A stretch of DNA of 64,000 bases from Tenacibaculum aiptasiae (GCF_008806755.1 NZ_WAAU01000028.1:62790-126789); one strand, 5' to 3'; shown: positions 25,588 through 36,100, counted from the stretch's first letter. The notes: generated by a model not told the origin, from the sequence alone. Made by a program: numbers and translations.

Positions 25588-27099
25588 ATGAGAGATACTA
25601 TTTTAACTGTGGTTATAGTAGTAAATGTATTATGTGGGGTATTGGTATACTTTATGCCCGATATGGGAAATTACATATTACTTACTATAGCTTCGGCAAT
25701 TACCCTGCTAGCTATATATGATGCTTTTATTCAAAAAAAACACTCTTTAATGAGAGCATTTCCTGTAGTAGCACGTTTGCGTTGGGTGTTTGAAGAAGAA
25801 CGTGAAAAAATTCAACAATATTTCATAGAAGATGATTTGAATGGAACACCTATTAACCGTGAAAAAAGAAGTATTGTATATCAACGAGCAAAAAAAGAAA
25901 TAGAAACAGTACCTTTTGGAACACAACACAATGTATATGAGAAAGGGTATGAGTTTGTAAAACATTCGTTATTCCCAAAAAATCATCATCATGTTAAAGG
26001 AGATAGAGTAGTTATTGGTTCTAATAAGTGTACTCAAAAATATAGTGCTTCGATTATAAATATTTCAGCAATGTCCTTTGGTTCTCTAAGTAAAAATGCA
26101 ATTATGGCATTAAATCAGGGAGCCAAAATGGGAAACTTTGCTCATAACACTGGTGAGGGAGGAATTTCTCCGTATCATTTACAAGGTGGAGATTTAATTT
26201 TTCAAGTTGGTACAGGGTATTTTGGAGCAGGAAAGAGTGTAGATGGAAAACGTGTTTTTGATGATGAGGTTTTTAAAAAGAATGCTATTAGACCTGAGGT
26301 GAAAATGATTGAGATTAAATTTTCTCAAGGTGCAAAACCAGGTCATGGAGGAATTTTGCCAGCCAAAAAGAATACTGAAGAAATAGCAAAGATTCGTTCG
26401 GTTGAGCCATTTACTCGTGTAGATTCTCCACCAAATCATGATGCATTTTCTAATTTTGAAGAAATGATTACGTTTATTCAAAGAGTAAGAGAATTAGCTG
26501 AAGGAAAACCAATTGGTATTAAGTTTTGTGTAGGAGATAATGAGGAAATTGAAGAAATGATTAAAGCATTTGCTGAAGCTAACAATTATCCTGATTTTAT
26601 TGCTGTTGATGGAGGAGAAGGAGGAACAGGATCAGCGCCTTTAGAGTTTTCTAATTATGTTGGTACCCCCTTATTGGAAGGATTAGCGTTTGTGAATAAA
26701 ATGCTGAAAAAATACAAGTTAAAAGAAGAGATAAAAATTATTGCTAGTGGTAAAGCAATTGATGCTTTTGATATTGTAAAGTACAAGAGTTTAGGAGCTG
26801 ATGTTATTGGTATGGCTCGTAGTTTTATGTTGAGCTTAGGTTGTATACAAGCTAGAGAATGTAATTTAGACACTTGTCCTGTAGGTGTAGCAACACAAGA
26901 TGAAGATTTAGTAGAGGCGTTGGTTGTAGGGGATAAAAATATTAGAGTTAAAAATTATCATTCAAAAACAATAGATGCAGTAAAAGAAGTAGTAGCCGCT
27001 ATGGGGAAAGAAACAATTTCGGAAGTGGAAGCAAAACATATTTTTAGAAGAAATAAAGCAGGAGATATTACTTCGTTAGATAAAATATATTTCTCTTAA
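25588..27099 (+). CDS. FMN-binding glutamate synthase family protein, membrane-anchored
   Basis: A 503-residue protein with two N-terminal hydrophobic helices (about residues 3-45) and then a TIM barrel homologous to the synthase domain of the large subunit of glutamate synthase (GltS domain 2). Visible motifs are SAMSFGSLSKNA, TGEGGISPYH, EIKFSQGAKPGHGGILP, VDGGEGGTGSAP and the 3Fe-4S Cys set CIQARECNLDTC (C-x5-C-x4-C). It lacks the amidotransferase and C-terminal GltB domains, so it cannot be a normal glutamate synthase on its own. The family is widespread and its reaction unknown. A possible -7 box TATTTTAG lies at 25563-25570. Confidence 0.9.
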   Translation: MRDTILTVVIVVNVLCGVLVYFMPDMGNYILLTIASAITLLAIYDAFIQKKHSLMRAFPVVARLRWVFEEEREKIQQYFIEDDLNGTPINREKRSIVYQRAKKEIETVPFGTQHNVYEKGYEFVKHSLFPKNHHHVKGDRVVIGSNKCTQKYSASIINISAMSFGSLSKNAIMALNQGAKMGNFAHNTGEGGISPYHLQGGDLIFQVGTGYFGAGKSVDGKRVFDDEVFKKNAIRPEVKMIEIKFSQGAKPGHGGILPAKKNTEEIAKIRSVEPFTRVDSPPNHDAFSNFEEMITFIQRVRELAEGKPIGIKFCVGDNEEIEEMIKAFAEANNYPDFIAVDGGEGGTGSAPLEFSNYVGTPLLEGLAFVNKMLKKYKLKEEIKIIASGKAIDAFDIVKYKSLGADVIGMARSFMLSLGCIQARECNLDTCPVGVATQDEDLVEALVVGDKNIRVKNYHSKTIDAVKEVVAAMGKETISEVEAKHIFRRNKAGDITSLDKIYFS

Positions 27100-27126
27100 A
27101 AAAAAGATAATTAAAAAAGAAATTTA

Positions 27127-28224
27127 TTGGAGTCAATAGTAGAGGTTAATTCAGTAAAATATGAATTAATACGTTACCCAAAAACATTTGATAAGTCGTT
27201 AAGAGCTTGGAGTAATGCTGAGCTTTTAGTGTTAGATTATATTACTGAAAAAGGATATGAAAATGTTCATTTATTTAATGATCGATTTGGGATTTGGAAT
27301 TGTGCATTAAGTGATAAAAATCTAACAACAGTTTGGACTTATGCTAGTCAACAAAAAGCAATCGAACAGAATTTAAAGCTTAATAAGTTATTTAAAAAGG
27401 GAGCTTATAAAACACCTTTAGATTCTTTAGAAAAAGTTGATTTAGCAATTATAAAAGTCCCAAAATCTATAGAGTTGTTTGAGTTGTTCTTACAACAAAT
27501 TCACAAAGCTTCAAAAGAAAATGTTGAGGTGGTATGTGGATTTATGACCAAATATTTTTCAGCTTCTATTTTAAAAATAGCAGAGAAATATTTCGATTCT
27601 ATTGAGCAAACTAAAGCATGGAAAAAAGCTAGATTGTTGATTTTAAAGAATCCTAAAAGAAACATTGAGTACAAGGAATTGATTAATGAAATTGATTGGA
27701 AAGAAGATGTGTTAAAACAATATTATGGAGTATTTTCTTCAAAAAGTATTGATATTGGAACACAGTTCTTTTTAGAAAGTTTAAATTTAAAAGCTAATGA
27801 ATTAAAGGTGTTAGATGTTGCTTCTGGTAATGGAATTATAGCTTATGAAGTAACTAAACAAAATCCTGATGTTGAAGTAACATTAATAGATGATTTTAAC
27901 TTAGCAATAGAATCATCAAAGTTAAATTTAAAAGATAAAAAAACACATTTTATTTGTGCTGATACATTAAATGCTTTAGAAATAGAATCGTTTGATTTAG
28001 TGGTGTCGAATCCACCTTTTCATTTTGAGTATGAAAATAATATAGAAGTAGCTTTAAATCTTTTTAGAGGAGTACATAGTTGTTTAAAAAACAATGGGAG
28101 ATTTGTGTTAGTAGCCAACTCACATCTAAATTATAGTACACATTTAAGTAAACTTTTTAAAAAGGTAACTATCTTGAAACAAAATAAGAAGTTTGATATT
28201 ATAGAATGTATAAAAAAACGCTAA
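27127..28224 (+). CDS. RlmG/RsmC-type class I methyltransferase
   Basis: A 365-residue protein with a degenerate N-terminal methyltransferase-like domain and a functional C-terminal one: SAM motif LDVASGNGIIAYEV near residue 232 and the catalytic SNPPF motif in VSNPPFHFEY near residue 296. This two-domain plan is that of 23S rRNA m2G1835 methyltransferase RlmG or 16S m2G1207 methyltransferase RsmC, both acting on guanine N2. The exact target base is not decided. Translation starts at TTG (27127); there is no ATG near the conserved N-terminus. The gap from the previous gene is 27 bases, so they may be cotranscribed. Confidence 0.85.
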   Translation: MESIVEVNSVKYELIRYPKTFDKSLRAWSNAELLVLDYITEKGYENVHLFNDRFGIWNCALSDKNLTTVWTYASQQKAIEQNLKLNKLFKKGAYKTPLDSLEKVDLAIIKVPKSIELFELFLQQIHKASKENVEVVCGFMTKYFSASILKIAEKYFDSIEQTKAWKKARLLILKNPKRNIEYKELINEIDWKEDVLKQYYGVFSSKSIDIGTQFFLESLNLKANELKVLDVASGNGIIAYEVTKQNPDVEVTLIDDFNLAIESSKLNLKDKKTHFICADTLNALEIESFDLVVSNPPFHFEYENNIEVALNLFRGVHSCLKNNGRFVLVANSHLNYSTHLSKLFKKVTILKQNKKFDIIECIKKR

Positions 28225-28245
28225 GAATTTTTCTTAGCGTTTTTA
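28212..28245. terminator. Bidirectional terminator, methyltransferase / outer-membrane barrel
   Basis: Nine-bp stem CGCTAAGAA/TTCTTAGCG (28219-28227 with 28231-28239), loop TTT, A run before and T run after. The methyltransferase stop codon lies inside the left arm. Confidence 0.88.
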
Positions 28246-28253
28246 TTAGTTAT

Positions 28254-28904
28254 TTACCAGTAATAAGATATTCCAAAGTTTAAATTAGAGGAATTTAGAT
28301 TAAAGTTGAAATTATCAATCTCTTGAATTGAATTATTTGGAAAATGAGTATGGTTAGATTTGGTGTAACCTAATGCTCCAATATTAGCTTCTAACGCAAT
28401 TTTTTTATTTAAAAAATAAGTGATACCTGGTCTTATTCCTATGAAATAGTAGTTAGCTTTACTTAGGTTAGTGTTGTTTAAGCTGTTATAGTCGTTTTCA
28501 TATTTCGAATATGTATAACGAAATTCACCATGTAAGGTAAAGGCTAGTTTTTGTCCAAGAGAAAAATATTTTTTGATGTAAGGAAATATACTGTATGATT
28601 CATTTTTGGTAAAATTCTTTGTGTTTGTAAAATTGAGATCATTTTTATGATAATTATAACCTAATCCGAGTCCAATAATTAAGTTGTTATTTATGGAGAA
28701 ACCAATTTTAGGACTAAAATTAAAACCTATTTGGTCCGATTTTTCCATATTTTGATTAGATTTAGAGTTATTAGAAACTAGAGACATTCCTCCATTTAAA
28801 TACCAAGTTCCTTTTTGGATAGTTAATTTTTCTTTTTTAGTAGATTCTTGTCCATAGGCAAAAGACAATGCTATAAGCATTGTACATAATAATAGTTTTT
28901 TCAT
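28254..28904 (-). CDS. Outer-membrane beta-barrel protein
   Basis: A 216-residue exported protein. The signal peptide ends AYG with Gln next. The mature part consists of alternating strands with aromatic girdles (GFNFSPKIGFSI, LIIGLGLGYNYHK, FTLHGEFRYTYSK, YFIGIRPGITYF, LNFGISYYW), ending in Trp, as outer-membrane barrels of about eight strands do (OmpW/OmpX-like outer_membrane_beta-barrel family). It is a single gene, 60 bases from the decarboxylase gene on the same strand. Function unknown. Confidence 0.85.
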   Translation of the reverse strand: MKKLLLCTMLIALSFAYGQESTKKEKLTIQKGTWYLNGGMSLVSNNSKSNQNMEKSDQIGFNFSPKIGFSINNNLIIGLGLGYNYHKNDLNFTNTKNFTKNESYSIFPYIKKYFSLGQKLAFTLHGEFRYTYSKYENDYNSLNNTNLSKANYYFIGIRPGITYFLNKKIALEANIGALGYTKSNHTHFPNNSIQEIDNFNFNLNSSNLNFGISYYW

Positions 28905-28963
28905 GCATAAATTTTTAAATTAATAGAATGAAAACTTAACAAAAATTGTACCAAATAAAAAGA

Positions 28964-30133
28964 TTAGCTTAAAGAGAAATCGTAAGAAAACTCATCTTCA
29001 ATTATAGGTTCTTTACAGTTTTTGATGTCGTAAATAAATTCATCTATTTGCGATTTCGTCACATTAGGCATGCATATAACATGAGAAATATCTCCTTCAG
29101 TAGCTAGTTGCCATTTATCTTTCACTCTTTTAGATGTTTTAGGAAGTACAACTGTTATGGCATTTGGATTTCTCCAAGCATTAATACCAATCTTTTTCAA
29201 TTCTTTTTCACAGTATTCTGCAACTTCTAAGCTATGTTGATAACGTTCTTGCAATCCTTTTACGCCAAGTTTTTTTAAAGCGTACCATAGAAATAAAGGA
29301 GAGTGTCCGTTTCGAGATCCAGTAATAGTTGTGTCTGAAGAACCAATATAAGAAATACCTTTAGCTATTCGGTCTCTGTTAGATCTTTTAGCTAATAACA
29401 CTCCAGTTGGAATGGGAGAACCAATAAATTTATGACCACTTATAGAAATACTATCAGCACCATCAATAAAATCAAAAGGTAATCGAGGTTGCATAAATGG
29501 TCCAAAAGATCCAGCTAGTGCCGCATCACAATGTATGTAGTTGTCTTGAATAGCTAAATTGCTTAATATATTTTTAATTCTAGAAACATCATCTTTAGCT
29601 TCTTTCATGGTAGTTCCAAAAGTAGCTAAAACAATAACTGGTTTATGACGATTCATACGAACAGTATTTTCAAAATCTTCATAATCAATTTCTCCATTTT
29701 CTTGTGATTTAATCACGATACTTGGAATGTTTAATAAATGAATGTTTTTACGAACACTATAGTGAGTAGATTCAGAATAATAAACAATGGCTTTAGGAAA
29801 TAACTCACGAGCAAGATATAAGCCATATAAATTACTTTCAGAACCCCCATTGGTAACATACCCCCAAAAGTCTTTTGGATTTGCTCTAAATAATTTAGCA
29901 AAGAAAGCAATTACTTCACGTTCCATTTCATGTGTTTGTACACGATAAGTTCCCTGTTCAAAAGGATCACCAAGATTATTAATAGGGTATTTGAAAAACT
30001 TATTTAATTCAGAATAATCAAAATCTTTAGATACAGGGTATCCTAAAAAGGTGTCGCGAGCAGTAGTTAATTCGGTATGCAAATTATCTAGTTTTTGCTG
30101 ACTTTCTATAGGTAGTTTGTTGTTGTTTGTCAT
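28964..30133 (-). CDS. PLP-dependent histidine (or serine) decarboxylase
   Basis: A 389-residue group II PLP decarboxylase. The PLP-binding Lys is K235 in SISGHKFIGSP; the cofactor Asp is D203 in HCDAALAG; the stacking His is H124 in STHYSVRKN; and TNGGSESNLYG binds the phosphate. Length and motifs match the bacterial histidine decarboxylases (about 378-390 residues), which give histamine and consume a proton. Plant serine decarboxylase is a close relative, so serine to ethanolamine is a real alternative. It is divergent from ctlX. A perfect -7 box (TACTTTTG on the minus strand) lies at 30162-30155. Confidence 0.85.
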   Translation of the reverse strand: MTNNNKLPIESQQKLDNLHTELTTARDTFLGYPVSKDFDYSELNKFFKYPINNLGDPFEQGTYRVQTHEMEREVIAFFAKLFRANPKDFWGYVTNGGSESNLYGLYLARELFPKAIVYYSESTHYSVRKNIHLLNIPSIVIKSQENGEIDYEDFENTVRMNRHKPVIVLATFGTTMKEAKDDVSRIKNILSNLAIQDNYIHCDAALAGSFGPFMQPRLPFDFIDGADSISISGHKFIGSPIPTGVLLAKRSNRDRIAKGISYIGSSDTTITGSRNGHSPLFLWYALKKLGVKGLQERYQHSLEVAEYCEKELKKIGINAWRNPNAITVVLPKTSKRVKDKWQLATEGDISHVICMPNVTKSQIDEFIYDIKNCKEPIIEDEFSYDFSLS

Positions 30134-30154
30134 AATCTGAAAAATTTAGCGGGC

Positions 30155-30162
30155 AAAAGTAA
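30155..30162 (-). promoter_or_regulatory. -7 box for the decarboxylase gene
   Basis: Minus-strand TACTTTTG, a perfect TAnnTTTG, 21 bases ahead of the ATG at 30133. No good TTTG -33 box is visible. The 298-base gap 30134-30431 otherwise holds only AT-rich sequence and the opposing ctlX promoter. Confidence 0.4.
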
Positions 30163-30345
30163 TATGTATAATGATATGAGTCAGTTTTAATTTTAATAAA
30201 TAGATTATTTTTCTGTTTATTTAATTTTATTAGATTTTTTATCTGTTTTAAATATCTAGGTTAAAGCTGTATAATTCTTTTTTCACTTGAAAAATAGTCA
30301 AGGAGACGATTTGCGAAGAATTCTAACATGAATTTTAAAAAAAAC

Positions 30346-30378
30346 TTTAATTAACTAGCTCTTTTGTGTCTATCTTTG
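30346..30378 (+). promoter_or_regulatory. Promoter for ctlX
   Basis: TTTA at 30346-30349 (one mismatch), a 21-base spacer and a perfect -7 box TATCTTTG at 30371-30378. The ATG follows 53 bases later. Confidence 0.6.
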
Positions 30379-30431
30379 ACAGAAATTAAGTAACAAAGTT
30401 AGAGGTTGAGTATCCATAAAATTTCATAAGA

Positions 30432-31355
30432 ATGAAGCAAACAACTAATACTATTTTAATGGTTCGTCCAGCAAGTTTTAGAATGAACGAGCAAACAGCT
30501 GTTAACAATTATTATCAACAAGAGTTAGCAGGAATGTTACCAGCATCTATTAATGCAAAAGCAGAGGCAGAGTTTGATGTTTTTGTAGATAAGTTAAGAG
30601 AAAAAGGAATAAAAGTAATTGTGGTTCAGGATACTAAAGAGCCTGATACGCCAGATGCTTTGTTTCCAAATAATTGGATTTCATTTCATGAAAATGGGGA
30701 TGTTGCTATTTATCCTATGTTTGCTAAAAACCGTCGTTTAGAAAAACGGGAAGATGTTTTAGATATACTGGAAGAAAACGGATTTGAAATTAAAAACGTA
30801 ATAGATTATTCGGAAGCAGAGGAAGAAGGTATATTTCTTGAAGGTACTGGTAGTATGATTTTAGATAGACAAAATAGAAAAGCCTATTGTGCTTTATCTC
30901 CAAGAGCAGATGAAGAGTTATTTATTGAGTTTTGTGAAGATTTTGAATATACTCCAGTAGTTTTTATAGCCAATCAAACAGTTAAAGAAAGAAGAGAAGC
31001 TATTTATCATACCAATGTTATGATGTGTGTTGGAGAAACTTTTGCAATAATTTGCTTAGATGCAATTGATGATAAAAAAGAAAAGAAAAATGTGTTGAAG
31101 CATTTAAAGTCAGATGGTAAAGAGGTAATAGCTATCTCAGAAGAGCAAGTAACTCAATTTGCAGGAAATATGTTACAAGTTAGAGGTGAAAATGATAAGC
31201 GCTTTTTAATAATGAGTAGTTCTGCTTATAAATCTTTAACAAAAGAGCAGTTACAGAAAATTGAAAAGCATAATGAGGTAATTCATTCATCGTTAGAAAC
31301 TATAGAAACTTGTGGAGGAGGTAGCGCTCGTTGTATGATGGCAGAGGTTTTTTAA
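30432..31355 (+). CDS. ctlX: Citrulline utilisation hydrolase CtlX
   Basis: A 307-residue member of the amidinotransferase/pentein fold. It carries the CtlX signatures VRPASFRMNEQTAVNNYYQ, FPNNWISFHENG and the catalytic C-terminal CGGGSARCMMAE (Cys 301). CtlX proteins convert citrulline to ornithine, ammonia and CO2, letting citrulline serve as nitrogen source; arginine deiminase and dimethylarginine hydrolase are relatives. It is cytoplasmic and monocistronic or leads the OmpA gene (74-base gap). Neighbouring decarboxylase on the opposite strand hints at an amino-acid breakdown theme. Confidence 0.92.
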   Translation: MKQTTNTILMVRPASFRMNEQTAVNNYYQQELAGMLPASINAKAEAEFDVFVDKLREKGIKVIVVQDTKEPDTPDALFPNNWISFHENGDVAIYPMFAKNRRLEKREDVLDILEENGFEIKNVIDYSEAEEEGIFLEGTGSMILDRQNRKAYCALSPRADEELFIEFCEDFEYTPVVFIANQTVKERREAIYHTNVMMCVGETFAIICLDAIDDKKEKKNVLKHLKSDGKEVIAISEEQVTQFAGNMLQVRGENDKRFLIMSSSAYKSLTKEQLQKIEKHNEVIHSSLETIETCGGGSARCMMAEVF

Positions 31356-31429
31356 TATTTAGTGTTGGGTTTTATACTAAAGAAGTAAAAAGTAAGTTTA
31401 TTAGGTAAATAACCTAATACAAATCAAAA

Positions 31430-32293
31430 ATGAAAAATTTTTCCCTTTTATTAATGGTTGCTGTAATGGCAACAGCTTGTGTTTCTAAAAAGAAATATGT
31501 AGAGTTAGAAAACAAGTATAAAGACACGAGAGGAGCTCTTCAAAAAACAGCTTTTGAAAAAGAGCAACTAGAAGCAAAGTTCTCTAAAATAGAAAAGAGA
31601 ATCGATAATTATAACAAGAAATTAAACTCGTTAAATAATTTAAATTCTGATTTACAAAAAGAGAATGATATAAAATTAGATATGGTTCAAGGAACTGTAA
31701 TCTCTAATTCGATGAAAGAAAAGATGCGTAAAACATTAAAAAATGTTGATTCAGCTGAATTAGCAAATGCTAAAACGCTAAAGGATTCTATGAATGTTGC
31801 AGTGTCTTATAAATTGAAAAAATCAATAAATAAAAACTCTTTAGAAAATTCTGAAGATGTAAATGTAAATATTGATAAAACTGTAGTGATGATCTCTATT
31901 TCAGATAAAATGTTATTCAGGTCAGGAAGCTACAGAATAAGTAGTAAAGCTTATAAAGTACTTAAAAAATTATCTGAAATTATAAAATCTGAACCAAGCA
32001 TGGATGTTATGATTGAAGGACATACAGATTCACAGCAAATTCATAATGAAGTATTACAAGATAACTGGGATTTAAGTGTGAAAAGAGCAACATCTATTGT
32101 TCGTGTTTTAGAAAAAAAATATGGAATAGAACCGAGTAGATTAATCGCTTCAGGTAGAGGATCATCATTACCATTAGTAGATAATAATACAAGAAAAAAT
32201 AGAGCAAAAAACAGAAGAACAAAAATTATTATTTTACCTAATTTAGATAAGTTTTTTGGTTTGTTAGCTCAAGAAGAAACAATAAAGCCTTAA
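31430..32293 (+). CDS. OmpA-family lipoprotein
   Basis: A 287-residue lipoprotein (Cys 17 in MATAC), a coiled-coil stretch (about residues 25-80), and an OmpA C-terminal peptidoglycan-binding domain: DKMLFRSGSYRIS, MIEGHTDSQ, NWDLSVKRATSIVRVL and ASGRGSSLPLVDN followed by NRRTKI. It should tether the outer membrane to the cell wall. Length and layout match the flavobacterial OmpA-like lipoproteins. A strong terminator closes the unit. Confidence 0.93.
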   Translation: MKNFSLLLMVAVMATACVSKKKYVELENKYKDTRGALQKTAFEKEQLEAKFSKIEKRIDNYNKKLNSLNNLNSDLQKENDIKLDMVQGTVISNSMKEKMRKTLKNVDSAELANAKTLKDSMNVAVSYKLKKSINKNSLENSEDVNVNIDKTVVMISISDKMLFRSGSYRISSKAYKVLKKLSEIIKSEPSMDVMIEGHTDSQQIHNEVLQDNWDLSVKRATSIVRVLEKKYGIEPSRLIASGRGSSLPLVDNNTRKNRAKNRRTKIIILPNLDKFFGLLAQEETIKP

Positions 32294-32315
32294 AAGGAAT
32301 AATTAGTACAGATAT

Positions 32316-32352
32316 AAAAAACTCGAAGTTAAATTTAGCTTCGAGTTTTTTT
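32316..32352 (+). terminator. Terminator after the OmpA gene
   Basis: Stem ACTCGAAG/CTTCGAGT (32321-32328 with 32339-32346) around a short AU loop, A run before and seven T after. Confidence 0.88.
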
Positions 32353-32409
32353 ATGTGTTAATTTAATTTTTTTTGAAATAATTATATTTTGTTTACAAAC
32401 AAAAACAAT

Positions 32410-32859
32410 TTATGCAATGGTAACATCAATTTTATAGTTCTTATAGTATTGCATTAGTATAAACGAACAAATTACAGAAGAAGCGATTCCTTCAATAGCT
32501 AAGGCAAAAACTACTAAACCTAAACTTAAATTTTGTCCCCAGAAAGAAGTTTTTTCTAGTACAATTAATAAACTAGGGTCAATAAAATCTACATAAATAA
32601 TTAAACCTATAATGGTAAGTGCTACAGCAACTGCAGAAGTTCCTATACCTATAGAGAAATTATTAAAATATAAAGATTCTTTGTTTCTAAGAATATTTGT
32701 TTTGATAGCTCTGTTTATTCCCCAGAGAACAAATCCAAAGTTTAAAACTCGTAGTTCAGAGACATTTTCTAAGCCTAAAATTTTCATTAAAAAGAAGAAC
32801 ACTACAATGCCTGCAAAAATTAACAAAGCATTGTTAATTATTATTTTAGTACTTGTCAT
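32410..32859 (-). CDS. Small unrecognised membrane protein
   Basis: A 149-residue inner-membrane protein with four hydrophobic helices (about residues 8-25, 38-50, 73-90 and 110-130) and a short charged loop near RNKES. I recognise no family with confidence; it resembles hypothetical membrane proteins of marine flavobacteria. The start at 32859 (MTSTKIIINN) is preferred because the longer frame, from 32919, adds a basic stretch with no matching pattern. It stands alone, divergent from the patatin gene. Confidence 0.6.
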   Translation of the reverse strand: MTSTKIIINNALLIFAGIVVFFFLMKILGLENVSELRVLNFGFVLWGINRAIKTNILRNKESLYFNNFSIGIGTSAVAVALTIIGLIIYVDFIDPSLLIVLEKTSFWGQNLSLGLVVFALAIEGIASSVICSFILMQYYKNYKIDVTIA

Positions 32860-33114
32860 AATAGTATATTTAAAATTTATAGAACGTTTAAATATACGTA
32901 ATAAAGTACTGATAATCAATTTAAAAAGTTGTTTTAGCGTTTTCTGGAGTTTAAAGGTGAGGTATTTATCGAGGAATTAACGTCTAATAATAATTGTGTT
33001 TTTTTAGTTAGCATAGCTAAGAAAAAGTTGAGATAATAAAATAATCAAGCTATATTTTTATTACTTTAGTTCTGTATTTTAGATCAAAAAATTTTTCCCT
33101 TTTTACTCTAAATT

Positions 33115-33141
33115 AAAAACACCTATTTATAGGTAGTTTTT
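33115..33141 (+). other. Hairpin in the leader of the patatin gene
   Basis: ACCTAT/ATAGGT (33121-33126 with 33129-33134) with a 2-base loop as written, so the innermost pairs probably open, extended by C33120-G33136 and A33115-33119 with T33137-33141 past one bulged A, about 12 pairs. It lies about 42 bases before the ATG at 33183. The 32860-33182 gap otherwise holds only AT-rich sequence and a poor TATTTTAG -7 candidate at 33075-33082. Role uncertain. Confidence 0.35.
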
Positions 33142-33182
33142 ATAGATTGATTATTTTATAACTTTATAGAAAGTAAAAAGAT

Positions 33183-36100
33183 ATGCTTAGTTTTTTTGAT
33201 AAAATTGTAAAGAAAATTCCATTTAAAGTTCACGGTTTAGTATTGTTTGGTTTAACAGCTATTATGGTTTTGTTGAATCATTATTTTCATAATGCAATGC
33301 TTCAAGAAGAAATGCATGTTCTGTATAGTAATGTGCAATTTGATACAGAAATCCCTTTGTTTGAAGAGTATAAAAGCAGTATTCAAAATTGGAGTTATTA
33401 CCTATTTTTTTGTGTAGATTTTATTTGGGCTGCATTGTTGCTTTTAATGATGTATAGGGTTTTATGTGAAATCGTTACACCTTATATTTTACGACTTATT
33501 ACTACTCTTTTTATCTTAGCATATACCGCTGATGTTGTAGAGAATGTATTATACTTATTATATGAAATTGAAAGTGTAATACATGTCCAGAGAGTAAAAG
33601 TATTATTGTATGCATTAAGCTTTGTTACCTTTTTATTTAGTGTTATTATCGATCATAAAAAAATAGTTTGGAGATTTATTAAGCATGCTAGGATTAGCTT
33701 AGTCTTTATTTTTATTGTTAGTATACTTATTGGTTTTGTAGATCAAGGAGGTGATATTATGATTAGACTTTTTGAAAGTCGTTTTAATTTAATTATTACA
33801 CTGTTATTGGTGTATTTTGTTTCTATTCCTACAGCACATTATCCAATCTACTTTAAAGGTTCAAAGTACTCAGATACCAATCTCTATGAATATATAATGA
33901 GTAGTAATTTTACCATTAAATCTTATATAGGAATTATTTATTTTGTTAAAAGAAAAGGTGTTTCTGTAGTTAAGAATGAAAATGATTCGGATGATAAAGA
34001 AGAATTTAAGATGCAGATATTTAGAAGGTGTTTAGGAGTGTTATTTTATGTAGCTTTTATTTATATGATATTAACTGCAGTAGATGAAGCTCATTCTTTA
34101 CGACTAGCAACTTCAGTTACATTTTTAATTGCTGTGTTTTTATTCTGTTTTGTTTGGTATTTGTCAAAACTAAAATTAGATGCTGATAAATATTTTGAAA
34201 AAGAAGGTGAAGAGCAATCAGGAGTTGAAAGTGTAAAAAAGTTTACTAAAATCATAGGTCTTTTTCCTTATTTACTAATGTTAGATATTTTAATGTTGGT
34301 TATTGTTGCTTTTACCGCTTCAGCATGGAATAAGCAATTGGTTTTTCTTATAGTAGTTGTTACAATTTTAGCAGCTTTAACTTATGTTTTGTTAACAGTG
34401 GGGAGGTCGTATCTAAAATATATCTTTACCAATAAATGGACTATTTTTTTGTTGGAAAGACCTCAAGAATACTTTGAAGAAAAAAGAGCGAAATATTATG
34501 AGAATTATAAAGGTAGCTATATTAATTTTTTATCTATTTTCAGTAATAATTCATGGTATCTTTTTTTTATAGCAGTTTTTGGAATTATTTGTGTTTCAGG
34601 AATCTTGGTGTTAAATTTTAATTGGAAACTTATCCATAATTTTAATCCAATCCCTCTTTTTTTAATGCTATATCTGTTTTTTTATGGAGCAATCATTATC
34701 TATATAAAACATTTCAAATACTATACACAAATGTATAGGAAAACCGTAAGAAGTGGAGTTAAAGAAGGAGAGTTTATAAGAAATGAAAATTTAGATAAAG
34801 AAGGAGGTAGGTTAAGATGGAGATTATGGATATATCATATTCCATTTACGTTGTTAGTTTTAACTTTAATAGGTGGGTATACATCATATAAAGGAAATGA
34901 TTTACATGAGTTGCAAACTATTAAGCAAGATTCTATTAAAGGAATCGAAATTAGCGCTTTTGTAAGTGATATAAAGGAAAAAAAAGAACATTATTTTGTG
35001 TCTTCTTATGGTGGAGGTTTAAAATCTAATTTATGGACTATGCTTTTATTGAATAAATTAGATAATACTAATAAGAAGTTCCTGAATAATACAAGGTGTT
35101 TATCTGGGGTTTCAGGAGGTTCAGTAGGAATAGCAAATTATACATATATAAAAGCTTTTAATAAAAATAAAGAGAAAGCAATTAATCGGTTAGCAAATTT
35201 AAATGGACTTTCCCTTGATGTTTTATATTTAGCAACTGGTGATTTGATAAGAGAGTTTATTCCTAAAAAGTTTAAAGGAAAAGATCGTTCTCATTTTGGA
35301 ATGCGTCAACACATTTTAGCTATAGATAAATTTAAAGGGAAAGCAAATGATTCATTTACTTTTTATGACCTTTATGAAAAAGTTTATAAAGAAGGTTATT
35401 ATCCTCCTTTAATAATAAATACAACAGGTACGAATAATAAATACGGGAATGCACTTTCATTGAAGATTAATGGGGGTAGCAAAATTGATGTAGAAAACTA
35501 TGAAGATATATTTCCTGGAGCTATAAATATTCTTAATTCTGAAAAAGGTAGAGAATTACCTTTTTATACAACTGTATCAACCAGTAATAGGTTTCCTTTT
35601 GTAAGTCCAGCAGCAAAAATTAAACAAAAAGGATATTTTTTAGATGGAGGGGCATTTGAAAACTCAGGGCTTTTAAGTGCTTATAGTTTTAAAGAGTATC
35701 TAGAAAAAGTTAAGGTGATAAATGATTCAGCTACAGTAAAGTTTATCAATTTTATTAATGCTAAGTCAAATTATATTAGACACTTTGCAAAAGAGAATAA
35801 TATTAAGGTAGAAAAACTGAACTCTTCTCCAGAGCTTATTGCTGTTTTAAAAGTAGGGGTAGCAATAGAGCATACTCCTAATTATATTAAAGATGTTGTA
35901 AATAATAAGGAAGAGACAGTTGATCTTTATTTACCACATTATTTTACATTCAAAGATTTAGAAAACGTACTAGGAGGTAAGCTTCAAAGAGATAAGGATG
36001 AATTAATAGGTATAGTTAGACAGATTAATGATAGTAATAAGAGAGTTAAAGAAGCACTAAGAAAGCAAGGTTATAATATAGGTGAAAGAGGAATTGTACA

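Noticed and set aside
25437..25721. A 94-codon frame overlapping rpmE2 and the glutamate-synthase-like gene
   Set aside because: It crosses the rpmE2 terminator and lies out of frame inside two well supported genes.
32860..32919. Longer start of the small membrane protein
   Set aside because: The 20 extra residues are basic and lack any conserved feature, and the ATG at 32859 gives a normal membrane-protein start.
32993..33030. Imperfect inverted repeat TTAGC/GCTAA in the 32.9-33.2 kb gap
   Set aside because: Five pairs broken by mismatches with poly-A/T flanks; expected by chance in such AT-rich DNA.
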